Below, in pieces: positions 36,766 to 48,394 of a stretch of DNA of 64,000 nucleotides (positions are counted from its first letter, which is position 1; each line of letters opens with the position of its first letter). This DNA is from Plasmodium brasilianum. Lineage: Eukaryota > Apicomplexa > Aconoidasida > Haemosporida > Plasmodiidae. The position numbers and the translations under genes were made by a program. Under the pieces are notes generated by a model. It did not search any database. It was not told the origin of the DNA and was given only the letters and a program-made list of their open reading frames with translations. The stretch lies in assembly GCF_023973825.1 (NCBI RefSeq), contig NC_090115.1, positions 744,001-808,000 on the forward strand, read 5' to 3'.

Positions 36766-39288
36766 TTAGGCTCCTTTGATTGTCATATTTTCTATGTCTC
36801 TACAATTGTTTAGAACAATTCTTTTAAAGACATCTTCTTCATTAATATTTTTTACGGTTTCAATATTGTTATATTGAACCTGTAATTCATTTTCAATTTT
36901 TTGTCGTTCTTTTGATTTTACTCTATCAATAATAATTATATTATAATTATCATTTTTTTCTAAATATAAACTTATTTCGTTATCGAATGTATGTTTTCTT
37001 AAGTCATATGCATTCACATAATCCCCTGGCTTTAAATGTTTTGCATTACAAGTTTTTGTTAGTATGGTGTTTCCATTGGACTCGTCATATAATTCGACAT
37101 ACGCATACACCAGTTTATCTAATTTTACTTTTCTTGAGGATGATTTACAGCTTTTTGTATCTGTAAGACTGTTTTTATCATCATCGTTAATAACATAGTC
37201 ATCATCCGTAGAATATTCTTCTATATCTTGAGCGTTGGTAAAATTTTTTATTTTTCTTTTTAAATTATTTTTATTTTTTATATTATTTTTGTTTTTACCT
37301 TGTGCATTTGCAAATGAATTATTATCATCTAAAGCATTACTGTTATTGTTTAATTTATTATTGTTATCTTTATTTCCTACATAATTTTTCTTTTTGTTTT
37401 TAGAATATGGGTCACTGTCAATGTATTCTACATTGAGTATTAGAAATACCTTAGCGTCGGCTTTACTTAACAGAGGGAGGAAGGGATGCTTGTTGTATCT
37501 TTCTTGTGATATATGCGCATTATTTAAAAAACAAAAAGGATTAATTAAAATAATAAAAATAGAAACGTGCATACATAAGTAGAAAGAACTTTTAATTCCA
37601 TATTTCATAGATAAATCTCTTGGAAAAAAAATTAAGTCAAATTTGCATATTGGACATATATCAATAGAAAAAGTGTATAAATAGTTATACGTATTATTAC
37701 TTGCATCATGATTAATTAAATGTTTTGAGTTTTTATATTTTGACATTGTTTTACTTAAAATAAAATCACAAAATTTTAATGCATCATTTCTTGATAAAAA
37801 ATGAAAATCTAACCCATCAGGATTTGAAACAATATTAATAATATTTTCATTCATATTACATTTCAATAATAGGCTTTCTAAAAATAGCAATGTTTTTTTA
37901 TGTTCGACTTTTTGTCTTACTGATACACATGTATTGTATGTATATGGAGTATACTTTTTTTTACAATCATCACATTGAGTATATTTAATTACATAGTGTA
38001 AAATTAATTCTATTTCGCTAATAAAGTTATTGATCAACTCTTCCTGCACAGTTAAATGAATTTTTATTCTTTTGCTATGAGGTTCTGTGTATAAAAATTT
38101 GGCATCGAGTATTTTTAACTTTTTTAATTTATGGACTTTTTTTAAACATAAAGCTAATAATTCTTTACTTTCCAGCTCGCAATAAACCCATTTATTGTGT
38201 AAATATCTTCGACATTCACGACAATAGTATATTAAATAGGTATCTTTATTTATATTCATGCTATTACTTTCCACATTTTGTAATATACAATTGTTACACA
38301 TTTTCGAAGCGTTTGTTTTAATTGTATCTCCACATAAAATACATGGAATTAGTCGTAAGTTGTCACTTTCTAAGGTATCTGTAAAATCTCTATTTTCGTA
38401 ATTTTTTCCGTTACTGGGATTAGAAGCATTCATCATATGATCTCCATTATTATTACTATTATCGTTATTACTATTATTATGACTATGCTCACTTGTTTTT
38501 CTTCCATTCAAGTTACTTTGATCTTTTTTATTTTCATGAATTGTATTTAGAATATCCACAAAGGAGGAAGAAAGATAGTTATTTAGACTGTCATTATAGG
38601 ATTTTTCAAACCCGTCTTTTTTATTACCACCCCTATTTTCATTTAATGCTTCCTTTACTTTTCTTTCATTTAAATCATTCTTTACTTCTCTCTCATCTAA
38701 TACATCCTTTACTTCGTCCTCATTTAAAATATCTTTTATTTCTTCCTCATATATATGAATATTTGTTCGACGATGGTCTTTTTCATTATCAGTAAATTCG
38801 CGCTTATCGTATTTTTCAATCTTCTCATTTTTTTCGTTCTTCTCATACCTCTCTTGCTTTTCGTAAATGAAGTCATTCGTATTATCTTTATAATCGAAAT
38901 CCATATAACTCGCACAGCTTAAACTGTTATTTATGTTATCTTCTTGTTTCACTATATTATAACTGCTTATATTTTTACCATTATAATTATACTTCATTAT
39001 ATTATCATTGGTATTATCATAACATTTTTTACTAGCACAATCAGCTTTATTATTAAGGTTAATACCATTTTGTATATTAACCATACGATCTTCAGAACTA
39101 TCATCAATGCTACTTCCTTCGTCCTTCTTTATATGGTTCTCCTCTTTATCTAGGAGAAAACTCACTTTCTTAACTTTCTTTTTCATGTTTGTTTCGTTTG
39201 AATTTTCGCTGATCGAAAATGATAGTGGTGATTCTACATTTTCCTTTTCTCCATTTTGATTTAGTTCTCCCTTTTTTACGTTATTCAT
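36766..39288 (-). CDS. NMD3: NMD3, 60S ribosomal subunit export adaptor
   Basis: A single 840-codon exon. The first 310 residues are a low-complexity acidic/Asn extension (SENSNETNMKKKVKKVSFLL near the start). The conserved NMD3 domain then begins with treble-clef zinc pairs: CILC (about 316), CNNC, CREC and CDDC, plus CPIC later. These are separated by characteristic text such as YLIYYCRECRRYLHNKWVYC and KILDAKFLYTEPHSKRIKIH. It continues through a region ending in a beta-rich segment (KAKVFLILNVEYIDSDP is interrupted by an Asn/Lys insertion). NMD3 binds pre-60S particles and carries the export signal recognised by CRM1. Its placement upstream of divergent BRX1 pairs two ribosome-biogenesis genes. 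The Met at 39288 follows an A/T leader and is the first in frame. Confidence 0.9.
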   Translation of the reverse strand: MNNVKKGELNQNGEKENVESPLSFSISENSNETNMKKKVKKVSFLLDKEENHIKKDEGSSIDDSSEDRMVNIQNGINLNNKADCASKKCYDNTNDNIMKYNYNGKNISSYNIVKQEDNINNSLSCASYMDFDYKDNTNDFIYEKQERYEKNEKNEKIEKYDKREFTDNEKDHRRTNIHIYEEEIKDILNEDEVKDVLDEREVKNDLNERKVKEALNENRGGNKKDGFEKSYNDSLNNYLSSSFVDILNTIHENKKDQSNLNGRKTSEHSHNNSNNDNSNNNGDHMMNASNPSNGKNYENRDFTDTLESDNLRLIPCILCGDTIKTNASKMCNNCILQNVESNSMNINKDTYLIYYCRECRRYLHNKWVYCELESKELLALCLKKVHKLKKLKILDAKFLYTEPHSKRIKIHLTVQEELINNFISEIELILHYVIKYTQCDDCKKKYTPYTYNTCVSVRQKVEHKKTLLFLESLLLKCNMNENIINIVSNPDGLDFHFLSRNDALKFCDFILSKTMSKYKNSKHLINHDASNNTYNYLYTFSIDICPICKFDLIFFPRDLSMKYGIKSSFYLCMHVSIFIILINPFCFLNNAHISQERYNKHPFLPLLSKADAKVFLILNVEYIDSDPYSKNKKKNYVGNKDNNNKLNNNSNALDDNNSFANAQGKNKNNIKNKNNLKRKIKNFTNAQDIEEYSTDDDYVINDDDKNSLTDTKSCKSSSRKVKLDKLVYAYVELYDESNGNTILTKTCNAKHLKPGDYVNAYDLRKHTFDNEISLYLEKNDNYNIIIIDRVKSKERQKIENELQVQYNNIETVKNINEEDVFKRIVLNNCRDIENMTIKGA

Positions 39289-39814
39289 TTTGTTGTCATA
39301 AATATAAAAAGATACATTTATACAAATATATATGTGTATATAAATATATATCCTTTATGTAACTATTATTCGTAAAAAAAAAAGAAAAAATAGGGAACAC
39401 GTTATTAATATAAAACATACTCTAAATAATTATCAATATGCATGCTGTTCTATGCTAAAAGTTCGTTCCTGTGTACATATACATACATACATATATACAC
39501 GCATAAATACCTACATATATGTATATATATTGAGATATTCAAAAAATAATCATATGAACGAGAAACTTACATTTCTTAAACATAAAATTTCCAAAATGTA
39601 TTACCTTTATGCTCATAAATATTATTTTATAAAAGTAATCGTTGTTTTTTTGGTATTCTTCTTGCGTTAAGTTACACTTACTATATAAGAATTCGTTTTA
39701 TTCTTTTTATTTTAATTATTATTTTTTTTTTTTTTTTTGTATTATTTTTCAAATGAGTTTATTAATTTAAAAATATGAGCGTTCTTCATTTTATTACGTA
39801 TTATATATATATAA

Positions 39815-39861
<47 letters not shown>

Positions 39862-40878
39862 ATATACATAAGCTACTTTTTTTTAACAGTGATTTTCTCT
39901 ACAGTTAAAATAATCACTCTGGTTCACGTAGTTGTAGCTAAATTTTAAAATATGAATTTTCTTTACTTTATGCATTGCTACAATTAATGCAAGTATATTA
40001 TATGTCAATGATTTTTTTTTTTTTTTTACTATATATCATTAACATAAATATATGCATTTATACATAAATATGCCGTATTATCATTACCCCACAAGCAAAA
40101 TTCTTCGTAAATTGCTATTACATCAGCACTGTTATCATATACATAATATATAAATTTCATACCACATGACATTTTCCCGCCTTACTATTTTGCTAACAAT
40201 GAGTAACTCCACGATTTACTCTTTAAACATTTTAATGGTTCTTATAACTTGTTAAAAGTTTCTGAATATTTATTGGTCATTTTGCCTATTTTTTCCTTTT
40301 TTTTTATAAAGCTTAAAAAATTTTTTTTAAATACATATACCATTTTGAGTATATATAAAATATATATTATCTGTTTAAAAAAACTTTGAAGAGTATTATT
40401 TCACATTACCTATATAGCGTATTTTGCTTCATTTAAAAAAAAAATAAAACGATATAAAACAAAATGAAGCAAAATAAAACAGATTTATTGAAAGTACTCA
40501 TAATATGAGAATATATAAACAAATATAAAAGTACCTTTTAAGCATCTTTCTTGTTAATTATTTAATAGTAATTAATAAAGGAATATATTTACTGTTTCCG
40601 CAAAGATTTTATGATTTGTACAGTGTACGGAAAAATATTGTAACTGATGAATTTATTCGTATATTTATTTATTTTACACCTATTTACCTATTTAATCTAC
40701 ATTTCCAACGATTTACTCTACACCTTATTATCTATATTCCACATTTGTTTTGTTATTTATCCTACATTTGTTTATTTTTGATATAAATTAAAAAGATAAA
40801 TCTATATGAATAGCTATTTGTAACATAATTACACTATTACACTTTACACTTAACAAACAAAATTGAGGAAAGCTCAAA
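39289..40878. other. Bidirectional promoter region NMD3/BRX1
   Basis: 1.6 kb between divergent NMD3 (-) and BRX1 (+). It contains ACATAC repeats near 39480, a T run at 39721-39738, an AT microsatellite and several A/T runs. Two ribosome-biogenesis genes share it, so common regulation is plausible. Confidence 0.5.
39819..39866. repeat. AT microsatellite
   Basis: A near-perfect (AT)n tract, interrupted once, lies in the NMD3/BRX1 intergenic region. Confidence 0.8.
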
Positions 40879-42084
40879 ATGAAAAAAGGAAAAGAAGATA
40901 ATAAAAAAAAATTAGCAAGAGGTAAATTAGAAGATACTATAGATATAACACAAAATTTGGAACTAGAGTTAAATAAAAACAATGAAAAAACATGTGTGCT
41001 GTCGTCAGTTAATGCTAATAAAATTGTCAATAAAAAAAGGAAGGGAAATAAAAATTATCACCTTAAGGTGGTCACCAAAAAAAGAGCTTTAACTAAAGGG
41101 GAAGAAACAGGTGATGATAGTATTTACACAGAAACTGTTTCTTCTGTTGTTGAAAAAAGTCAGGCAGAAAAAGACAGCAAAAAGTTAAAAGTAGATAGAA
41201 AAGAGGACCTTAACACAGACATTCTTGACAGTAAGGATAAAGATTCTTTTAAAATAGATGAAGATCCTTATTTATTAAAAGAAGCAACGTATATAAGAAA
41301 AAACGAGTTATGGAAAAACAAACAAAGAGTTCTAATTGTGCGATCATCATTAAAAAAAAAGAATTGTAAGTCATTTATTGAAAATTTAAAATTATTATTA
41401 CCACATCATAAGGTAGAGAGTAAATGGAACAAAAAGGCTACAAAAAGTGATTTAAGTGATATAAGTTATAGCAGAAATTGTAATAATATCATATTTTTTG
41501 ACATAAAAAGAAAACGGTATTGTTTATGGATATGCAAAAATGTAACGGGTCCATCGTTATATTTTGAAATATTAGATTATATACCTTTACATAGTTTAAT
41601 ATTTTCAGGTAACTGTTTATTATATTCAAGACCCCTTTTAATTTTTAGTAAACATTTTGATGAATTAGAACATTTGAAATTAATAAAAGAAATGTTTATT
41701 CACGTCTTTGGAATACCAAATTATCATCCTTTGAGCAAACCATTTTATGATCACTGTTATAATTTTTTTTATACAAATAATTTAATTTATTTTCGGCATT
41801 ATCAAATTTTACCATTAACCCTAGTAGATTCTAATAATATTAATAAACAAAAATTGGTAGAAATAGGACCCCAATTCACCTTACATATTATTAAAATATT
41901 TGAAGAATGTTTTAAAGGTAGAATTATTTTCGAAAATGTGAATTATAAAGATTACGTTACAGTTCAGCAGATGAAGATGCAAAAAAATATAAAAAAAAAA
42001 ATAAAGCGTCTTGAAAAGAAAGAGAAAACGATTACAAGGTTAAAATCAATTCGTACTCCGATTAAAACAGATATAGACTTTTAG
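40879..42084 (+). CDS. BRX1: BRX1, Brix-domain ribosome biogenesis protein
   Basis: A single exon of 401 codons. A Lys-rich leader of about 130 residues precedes the Brix domain. That domain opens with the IRKNELWKNKQRVLIVRSS strand, then the FIENLKLLLPHHKVESKW helix, which is the BRX1 signature rather than that of RPF1, RPF2, IMP4 or PETER PAN. Further conserved stretches are NNIIFFDIKRKRYCLWICKN, GPSLYFEILDY, GNCLLYSRPLLIFSKHF and the final EIGPQFTLHIIKIFEECF. The tail is basic. BRX1 works with EBP2 in early nucleolar 60S assembly. The length is a little above the usual 300-350 because of the leader. The ATG at 40879 is preceded by GCTCAAA and is the first in frame. Confidence 0.92.
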   Translation: MKKGKEDNKKKLARGKLEDTIDITQNLELELNKNNEKTCVLSSVNANKIVNKKRKGNKNYHLKVVTKKRALTKGEETGDDSIYTETVSSVVEKSQAEKDSKKLKVDRKEDLNTDILDSKDKDSFKIDEDPYLLKEATYIRKNELWKNKQRVLIVRSSLKKKNCKSFIENLKLLLPHHKVESKWNKKATKSDLSDISYSRNCNNIIFFDIKRKRYCLWICKNVTGPSLYFEILDYIPLHSLIFSGNCLLYSRPLLIFSKHFDELEHLKLIKEMFIHVFGIPNYHPLSKPFYDHCYNFFYTNNLIYFRHYQILPLTLVDSNNINKQKLVEIGPQFTLHIIKIFEECFKGRIIFENVNYKDYVTVQQMKMQKNIKKKIKRLEKKEKTITRLKSIRTPIKTDIDF

Positions 42085-43264
42085 ATAAACATGTATATAA
42101 ATGTGATTTTTATCATTTCACCTTTGCGTCTATCTGCTTATGTGTATACTGTTACATGTATTACTGGAAACTTATTTTTGCTCTTGTGCATATATATATG
42201 TATAATTTCTTTCGCTCAAATGTAAGCAGTGAAAATGCATTTTACATTTTTATATTTTGGCCAAAGCAATTTTTTAAGTAACATAATATATTTTGTACTA
42301 TGCATATATCTTTGTACATATTCACTGCGTACTTCTTTTCCTCTCTTATATTTTAAAAGAATATGCCCATAGAGGGAAACAACTGAGAAACATGCACAAA
42401 CAGAATACATACCATTTAGGTGTATATGTATGTATATATTATTTATGTATTTACGTACGCGTGTATAACCAAATATATACAAACATCTCAAGAGAACTTA
42501 AAGATGTAAATCATATGTTATAGGTTTTGAAAATAATAAAGAATTTCAAAAAAAAAAAAAAAAAAAAATTATAATCGCAGTATATCTTCAAGTATGTAAT
42601 AAAAAAAAAGCTAAGCTAAATACCTTTTTTTTTTTTTTCATTTTTAAAATAAAGAAATATTAATACATTAAAACATTAAAAACAATGAACTATTATAAAA
42701 ATGAAAAGAAACTGTTATATCAGAAAGGATTTGCTCCTCCGAATGAGTTTGAAAGGTCTGGTTGAAATATACATTTTTCCATTTTTTCCTTTTTCTCCCT
42801 CATAAAAAAATTTTTTTTTTTTGTAAAATATAACTGATTTAAAAATACAAAAGCTACATAATTATTATATATATTTGTACATGCATATTTATCCATACTT
42901 ATATGTGTAACTTTTTTTGAAAAATGTCCTTTTAAAATTTATTTCGCGCGAATAGTCATTCTGCATAAAAAAAAAAATGGCATTTTTTGTTTTTGTTATA
43001 TTATCATTATGTTATAGTAAATATATAGTATATAAATAAAAAAAAAAAAAAAAAAAAAAAATGAATGAATGAATGAATGAATAAGTGAATAAGTGAATAA
43101 AAGGAATAAAAATAATCCTTGGTACAATGTGACGAATAAAAAATTTAATTAGAAAAATACATTATTCAAAATTTTGCCCACTAATTACAATACGTATACC
43201 ATTGTAAGACCAAAAGAGAATATATAAAAACAAGCGAATTGAAAAATTATTAAAAAGGAAAAAA
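42085..43264. other. Intergenic, tandem genes
   Basis: Lies between BRX1 and MT-A70. It contains an ACATAC-rich stretch, A runs at 42549-42568 and 43039-43060, a GAAT tetranucleotide repeat at 43063-43082 and one short protein-like ORF at 42685. Confidence 0.5.
42685..42765 (+). CDS. Possible micro-ORF or first exon (26 residues)
   Basis: MNYYKNEKKLLYQKGFAPPNEFERSG is more protein-like than its surroundings, and its ATG follows AAAACA, a good Plasmodium start context. A GTCTGG donor after AG at 42753-42755 could splice to the ATAG acceptor near 42956, giving a 26-residue protein ending SHSA. No homologue is recognised. Confidence 0.25.
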   Translation: MNYYKNEKKLLYQKGFAPPNEFERSG

Positions 43265-45766
43265 ATGTCGTTGGCAAGGGAAAAATATCTAAAAAGAAAA
43301 AGGGAATTGCTCGAAAACATAAACATAATTGATAATAATATTGGGGAAAAAAAAGAAGCAATTTTGGAAAAAGAAAAACGAGAAAAAATAAAAAATGAAG
43401 AGAATAATACGTATGAACGAAAACATGATGAAGCAAATAAATTTATGTCACAGAAAGACTCTAATAAATTAAAAGAAGATAGAAAAATAGAAAAAGAAGG
43501 AAAACGTGTCAAAAAAAGTGGTTACGATAACATTAATAATAACAGTAATAACAATTATAATAATAATGACAATTATAATAGTAATAATAATAATAAAAAT
43601 AACAGTAGTAGCAGCTACAACCAGTTGAATTATAAAAAGGATTATTGGCACCATGACCAGTATGGGAACAGAGATGATCATGATGAACATATGAAAAGGG
43701 GGAAGAAGGATTTTGAAAAAATCTTAAGTAACAGTAAAAAGGATCGTAATAATAACAATGAAGAAGAAACGATTTCCACTAATTCCAACGTACCTGTACA
43801 TGATTTGCCCAATATAAATAATCCTAATAAAAACGTTGGAAAAAACTATTCAAATATAAATAAAAATGCAAATAGTTCATCTTCTATTGGTTGCTCCATG
43901 GCTACCCAAGATATAGACCGAAATAAAAATAGTGATAGAAAAAAAAACAATTCTTGGGTGAATAATTCATCTACTACTAATAATAATAACATGTACGAAA
44001 TTCTAACAGATTTAAACAATATAGATATATGTAATAGTGCAATTTTATTAATATATACATGCAAATTACTACTACATATGTGTGGTAAAGAAAATGAAAA
44101 CCAAAATGTCACTAATACATCGTTAACTTCGGTAGAAATTCTACGAGAAATTAAAAACAGAAATCGGAAAAATGTAAAATTGTTGAAAATAAATATTTTG
44201 AATAACATATTGATATATTTGTCGTATAAAAATACCGTAAGAGGAGAAGACAAAACTATCATAAATAGTAATGAGTTAAATCAGGAAAAATTAGATAACA
44301 CATTTGAAAAACATAAAGAAATTAAATTAGAAGATACTTGCATAGATATAGAAAATGTAGGTATTAATATAATAATAAAAGTTATTTATATAAAAAACAT
44401 TAAACATTTATTACTTAGATATATACATCAATTTACTAATAATAATTACAAAAATGTTGGTGAAGCAACTAATTTAAGTAATGCAAAAAGTGGTGATAAG
44501 GTCAAAAATGAGGGGAAAAAAATGGTTGGTATAAGAACCCCAAATGAATATAAAAATAATAGTAACTTGATGGAAGGTGGCAATAATAATACATATAACT
44601 CCGTGCTTCAAGAAAATGAAAAAAAAAAAAAAAAAGTAAATAATACAAATTGCTCTGGGGAATACGACACCAAATATAAAGAAGAGAACAGGAATAGTAA
44701 TAATAATAATAGTAGTAATAACAAGATAAGTTATTTAGAAAATTTATTAAACGAACCAACAGCAAAGGAAAAAAAAATAAAACAAGAAAAGACTAGTATA
44801 CTTTCCATTATTGAGGCGCCAACTGTAATTGAAGAAATGCGAATTAAGAAATTTCAAAAAAAAGATGATTCTGTAAAAATTATATGTCCATATTTGACGA
44901 AAAAAAATTGTCAAAAGCATAGTACAGAATGTAACAAAGTACACTTTAAGAAAATTATATCTGAGCATACAGACGTATCACTAGGCGATTGCTCATATTT
45001 AGATACTTGTAGACATATAGAAACATGTAAGTTCGTTCATTATGCAGTCGATAAAGACGATCAAGTAGTTAGAAATCAAGAAAATGTAAATGAAAATAAA
45101 GTGGATATATATAACGTAAATGATAATACGTATGGACCCCAGTGGATAAGATGTGACTTAAGAAATTTTGATTTGAGTATATTTAATCAGTATGTTAGTG
45201 TTGTAATGGCAGATCCACCTTGGGATATACATATGGATTTGCCTTATGGTACCATGACAGATAATGAAATGAAGCGATTACCGGTACAGTTAATACAAGA
45301 TGAAGGTATGATCTTCTTATGGGTAACAGGAAGAGCTATGGAACTAGCACGAGAATGTTTACAAATATGGGGATATACAAGAGTAGAAGAAATTTTGTGG
45401 GTTAAAACAAACCATTTACAACGAATTATAAGAACAGGTAGAACAGGCCACTGGTTGAATCACTCAAAAGAACATTGTTTAGTTGGTATTAAAGGACATC
45501 CAGTTATTAATAGAAATATTGATTGTAATGTTATTGTATCAGAGGTAAGAGAAACGTCGAGGAAACCAGATGAAATATATTCATTGATAGAAAGATTATG
45601 TCCTCAAAATTTAAAAATCGAACTTTTTGGAAGACCTCATAATGTTAGAAATAACTGGATTACTTTAGGAAATCAATTAAATGGTGTTGTTTTACATCAT
45701 CCGCAGATAAAGGAACGGTATAACAAAATCGCATCACAATTTAATATGCCCTTATGCGAGGATTAA
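43265..45766 (+). CDS. MT-A70: MT-A70 (METTL3-type) mRNA m6A methyltransferase
   Basis: A single 833-codon exon. A Lys/Asn-rich N-terminal half (about 1-520) precedes a pair of CCCH-type zinc fingers at about 540-595 (CPYLTKKNCQKHSTECNKVHF and CSYLDTCRHIETCKFVHY). The C-terminal MT-A70 domain has the SAM/catalytic motif DPPW at about 649-652. It is followed by LPYGTMTDNEMKRLPVQ, FLWVTGRAMELAREC and the RTGRTGHWLNHSKEHCLVGIKG gate loop. It ends with EVRETSRKPDEIYSLIERL and ELFGRPHNVRNNWITLGNQL. All core residues seen in METTL3 are present, so the enzyme should be active, probably as the catalytic half of a METTL3-METTL14-type writer. This writer modifies parasite mRNA during blood-stage growth. 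The ATG at 43265 follows a run of A. Confidence 0.93.
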   Translation: MSLAREKYLKRKRELLENINIIDNNIGEKKEAILEKEKREKIKNEENNTYERKHDEANKFMSQKDSNKLKEDRKIEKEGKRVKKSGYDNINNNSNNNYNNNDNYNSNNNNKNNSSSSYNQLNYKKDYWHHDQYGNRDDHDEHMKRGKKDFEKILSNSKKDRNNNNEEETISTNSNVPVHDLPNINNPNKNVGKNYSNINKNANSSSSIGCSMATQDIDRNKNSDRKKNNSWVNNSSTTNNNNMYEILTDLNNIDICNSAILLIYTCKLLLHMCGKENENQNVTNTSLTSVEILREIKNRNRKNVKLLKINILNNILIYLSYKNTVRGEDKTIINSNELNQEKLDNTFEKHKEIKLEDTCIDIENVGINIIIKVIYIKNIKHLLLRYIHQFTNNNYKNVGEATNLSNAKSGDKVKNEGKKMVGIRTPNEYKNNSNLMEGGNNNTYNSVLQENEKKKKKVNNTNCSGEYDTKYKEENRNSNNNNSSNNKISYLENLLNEPTAKEKKIKQEKTSILSIIEAPTVIEEMRIKKFQKKDDSVKIICPYLTKKNCQKHSTECNKVHFKKIISEHTDVSLGDCSYLDTCRHIETCKFVHYAVDKDDQVVRNQENVNENKVDIYNVNDNTYGPQWIRCDLRNFDLSIFNQYVSVVMADPPWDIHMDLPYGTMTDNEMKRLPVQLIQDEGMIFLWVTGRAMELARECLQIWGYTRVEEILWVKTNHLQRIIRTGRTGHWLNHSKEHCLVGIKGHPVINRNIDCNVIVSEVRETSRKPDEIYSLIERLCPQNLKIELFGRPHNVRNNWITLGNQLNGVVLHHPQIKERYNKIASQFNMPLCED

Positions 45767-46888
45767 TTTTTTTTTTTTTTTTTGTTATGAGCATAATAAA
45801 GGGGAGCATACAAATTGGAACTTTTAAAAATTAGAAAAATTATGAAAGTTCAAAATTTATTACAAAAGAATACTGCAACGATATAAGTTACAGTTATTGT
45901 TAAAAAAGAAAAAATCGTAATTAAAAAGGAAGTATAATTTTTAATATAGGAATATAGGTTGTTTTTCCATTTCATTTTTTTTCACCATTCCGCTATTTTA
46001 TGTTAGTTAAATTGCTGCCTTTGCTTAGCATGTTTAGGCTTATATACCTACCATATGTACAAGTATGTATGTACACTGTTTGTTTTCTTTTTTTTGTGTA
46101 ATTATACTTTTTATATCATCTTATAATAGTATTATTCTACGATTTTAATGATTGTTATTAAATTTGTTATCATTTTTTTTTTTTTAAATGTGAAACTTAA
46201 TAATATTTGTAATTAAAATATGTGAATATTTTATGTATAAATATATTTATAAACATATGTGCAAAAAATTATTTTCCCTATTTTTAAGTTAAACTTATTG
46301 GAATGATCTTATTTTAAGCTTTTAATTTTTAAAATCATAAAATGGAAATGTCATGAAAATATATTGAGAGAAATCACAACGAAAAATAAGTTATTGTATT
46401 TTTGGTACTCATTTTTTTATACGCCGAAAGATTATTGCTCAACGTTATCCTTTTGTGACTGTAAAAATTTGATATATAAAAAAATTTAAAATTGTTAACA
46501 GTATTTTTAACTTTTTTAAGTTATTATATGAAAGATCTATAATTCACACAATCAATTTTTATAGCCGATGCATAATAAGCATGTTCACATGTGTATGGAG
46601 AGAAAATGTTAATTTTTATTAATTTTTAAGTATAAGCTTTGTGCTTATTTTGTTATATATCATATTACGAATTAAATGTTCCTATGCCAGGATATATCAG
46701 TATATAGCAGCTTATTATCAAAAAAAAATTACAAGCAAAATTGGAATAATTTTTTTAGAGGTTTCGTAAAAAAAATATTGCATACATATACGAATACATA
46801 CCCTTGTACACACATACATGCATTAAGTATATAGAATTTTCTTAAAAATATTTTCCATGTAAATATTTAACGATTATGTAAAAATAAA
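45767..46888. other. Intergenic, tandem genes
   Basis: 3' flank of MT-A70 and promoter of the CX9C protein. It begins with a T run directly after the stop codon and is otherwise plain A/T-rich DNA. No ORF worth listing. Confidence 0.5.
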
Positions 46889-47145
46889 ATGAGAAAAATA
46901 TGGACCCCAATAAGAAGACCAGAAGATCAAAAAGAAATAAAGAATAATTATGATGATGAGAAAAAAGAAAATTTTGAAAAGTCGTTACCAAAAGATTTTA
47001 TAGAAAATAACAGGAACAATAGAATTCCATACTTTGAAATAAAGGAATCTACACGTACGTAAATATTATGACATAAGTTTCTGTAAACGTGTATAAGATG
47101 AAGAGCATTGTGATGTATGAAAAATGTTCACAAAGTATTGATGTA

Positions 47146-47176
<31 letters not shown>

Positions 47177-48083
47177 GTATATTTTTATGTATATATGAAT
47201 ATATATATATTTAAGCGTATATATATAAGCTTACATGTTTATGTACTTATTTTGCACATGGATGCAACACTATTATATTCTCGTTACATATGAAAATTTC
47301 TAGTGGTGGAACAAAAGGAAAAGAAAGAAGTTCAAAAAATATTAGCCTTAGAATTAAGAGATAAATGCAGGTAAAACATAAATAAGTGAATCAAAAGAGG
47401 AATTCAATTAAATTGTTAAGAGGGGACAGTACACGTATGAATTTATATACACTTGTGTATATATATGTTAATATGTCTTACTGCACTTTTTTCGTTAGGG
47501 CAGAAATTGATGAATATGTGGAATGTTCTGTAGGAAGACTATGGACAATCTTAAAGTGCAAGGATTTAATGATTAAAATGAGAAAATGCTTAGAAAAATA
47601 CGAAAACCTTGAAGTATATAAATAAAAGAAGAAGAATATGAAATATTACCAAATTCATATATAGCATTTCATAACGCGCACACAGAAGCGCACAAATGTG
47701 TGTATGTATACATATATATATATATATATATATATATGCGCATATTTATGTTTTCCTTTAAGTATGTGAAATTTAGGGAAAATCAAATAATTGAAGAAAG
47801 AAAGAAGAATGGAACTAGCCTATACAGATCTAATGAGAGAGCAAGATATAACAGATTTATATATACGTAATACTTAACAAAATGAATGTAGAAAAGTATA
47901 ATAGATCTATGCTTTCATGTGCCCTGAATATAATTGTATAAAATGATTAATTAGATTTACTTTTTACAAAGTTACTTTTATTTTATTTTATTTTATTTTT
48001 TTATTTTTTTTGTTTTTATAAATTTCTTCATGTTCCTTTCCAGAGATAATGAGAGAGGATGGATTCCAGAAAAGAGGTATTGA
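46889..48083 (+). CDS. Twin CX9C mitochondrial protein (CMC1-like), 5 exons
   Basis: Exons 46889-47054, 47304-47370, 47499-47613, 47763-47866 and 48044-48083 join with consistent phase, giving 163 residues. The second and third exons together create two CX9C motifs: Cys77 and Cys87, then Cys98 and Cys108 (KCRAEIDEYVEC and KCKDLMIKMRKC). This coiled-coil-helix fold is imported into the mitochondrial intermembrane space by the Mia40 or Erv1 route. The spacing and the sequence around it resemble CMC1 and relatives, which deliver copper or assist cytochrome c oxidase assembly. The N-terminal 70 residues and the charged tail (ending RGWIPEKRY) are extra to yeast CMC1. Without exon 5 the frame would stop at 47868. 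The family is firm; the exact orthologue is less so. Confidence 0.8.
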
Positions 48084-48394
48084 AGACATTTCGGAGGAGG
48101 TACTTTATGCAAGGATTTATTAAGGAGTATCCGAATGAATTGCATATGAAATTTTATGTACACATGTGCATATATACATATGTACATAAGCACGCAGTTG
48201 TATTTGTTTGCAAATTTTTGCATTAAATTTTGATAGGGAGAGATGACACATAACGTAGTCACAAATTTATAAAAAAAAAAAAAAAAAAAGGTAAAATATG
48301 TACACATGTACATAAGAACTCATATTAGTACACAAACTCGATGTAAAGGTTTTAACAATTGGGTGCACTTGTTTAAGAAAAAAGAAAAAATGGT

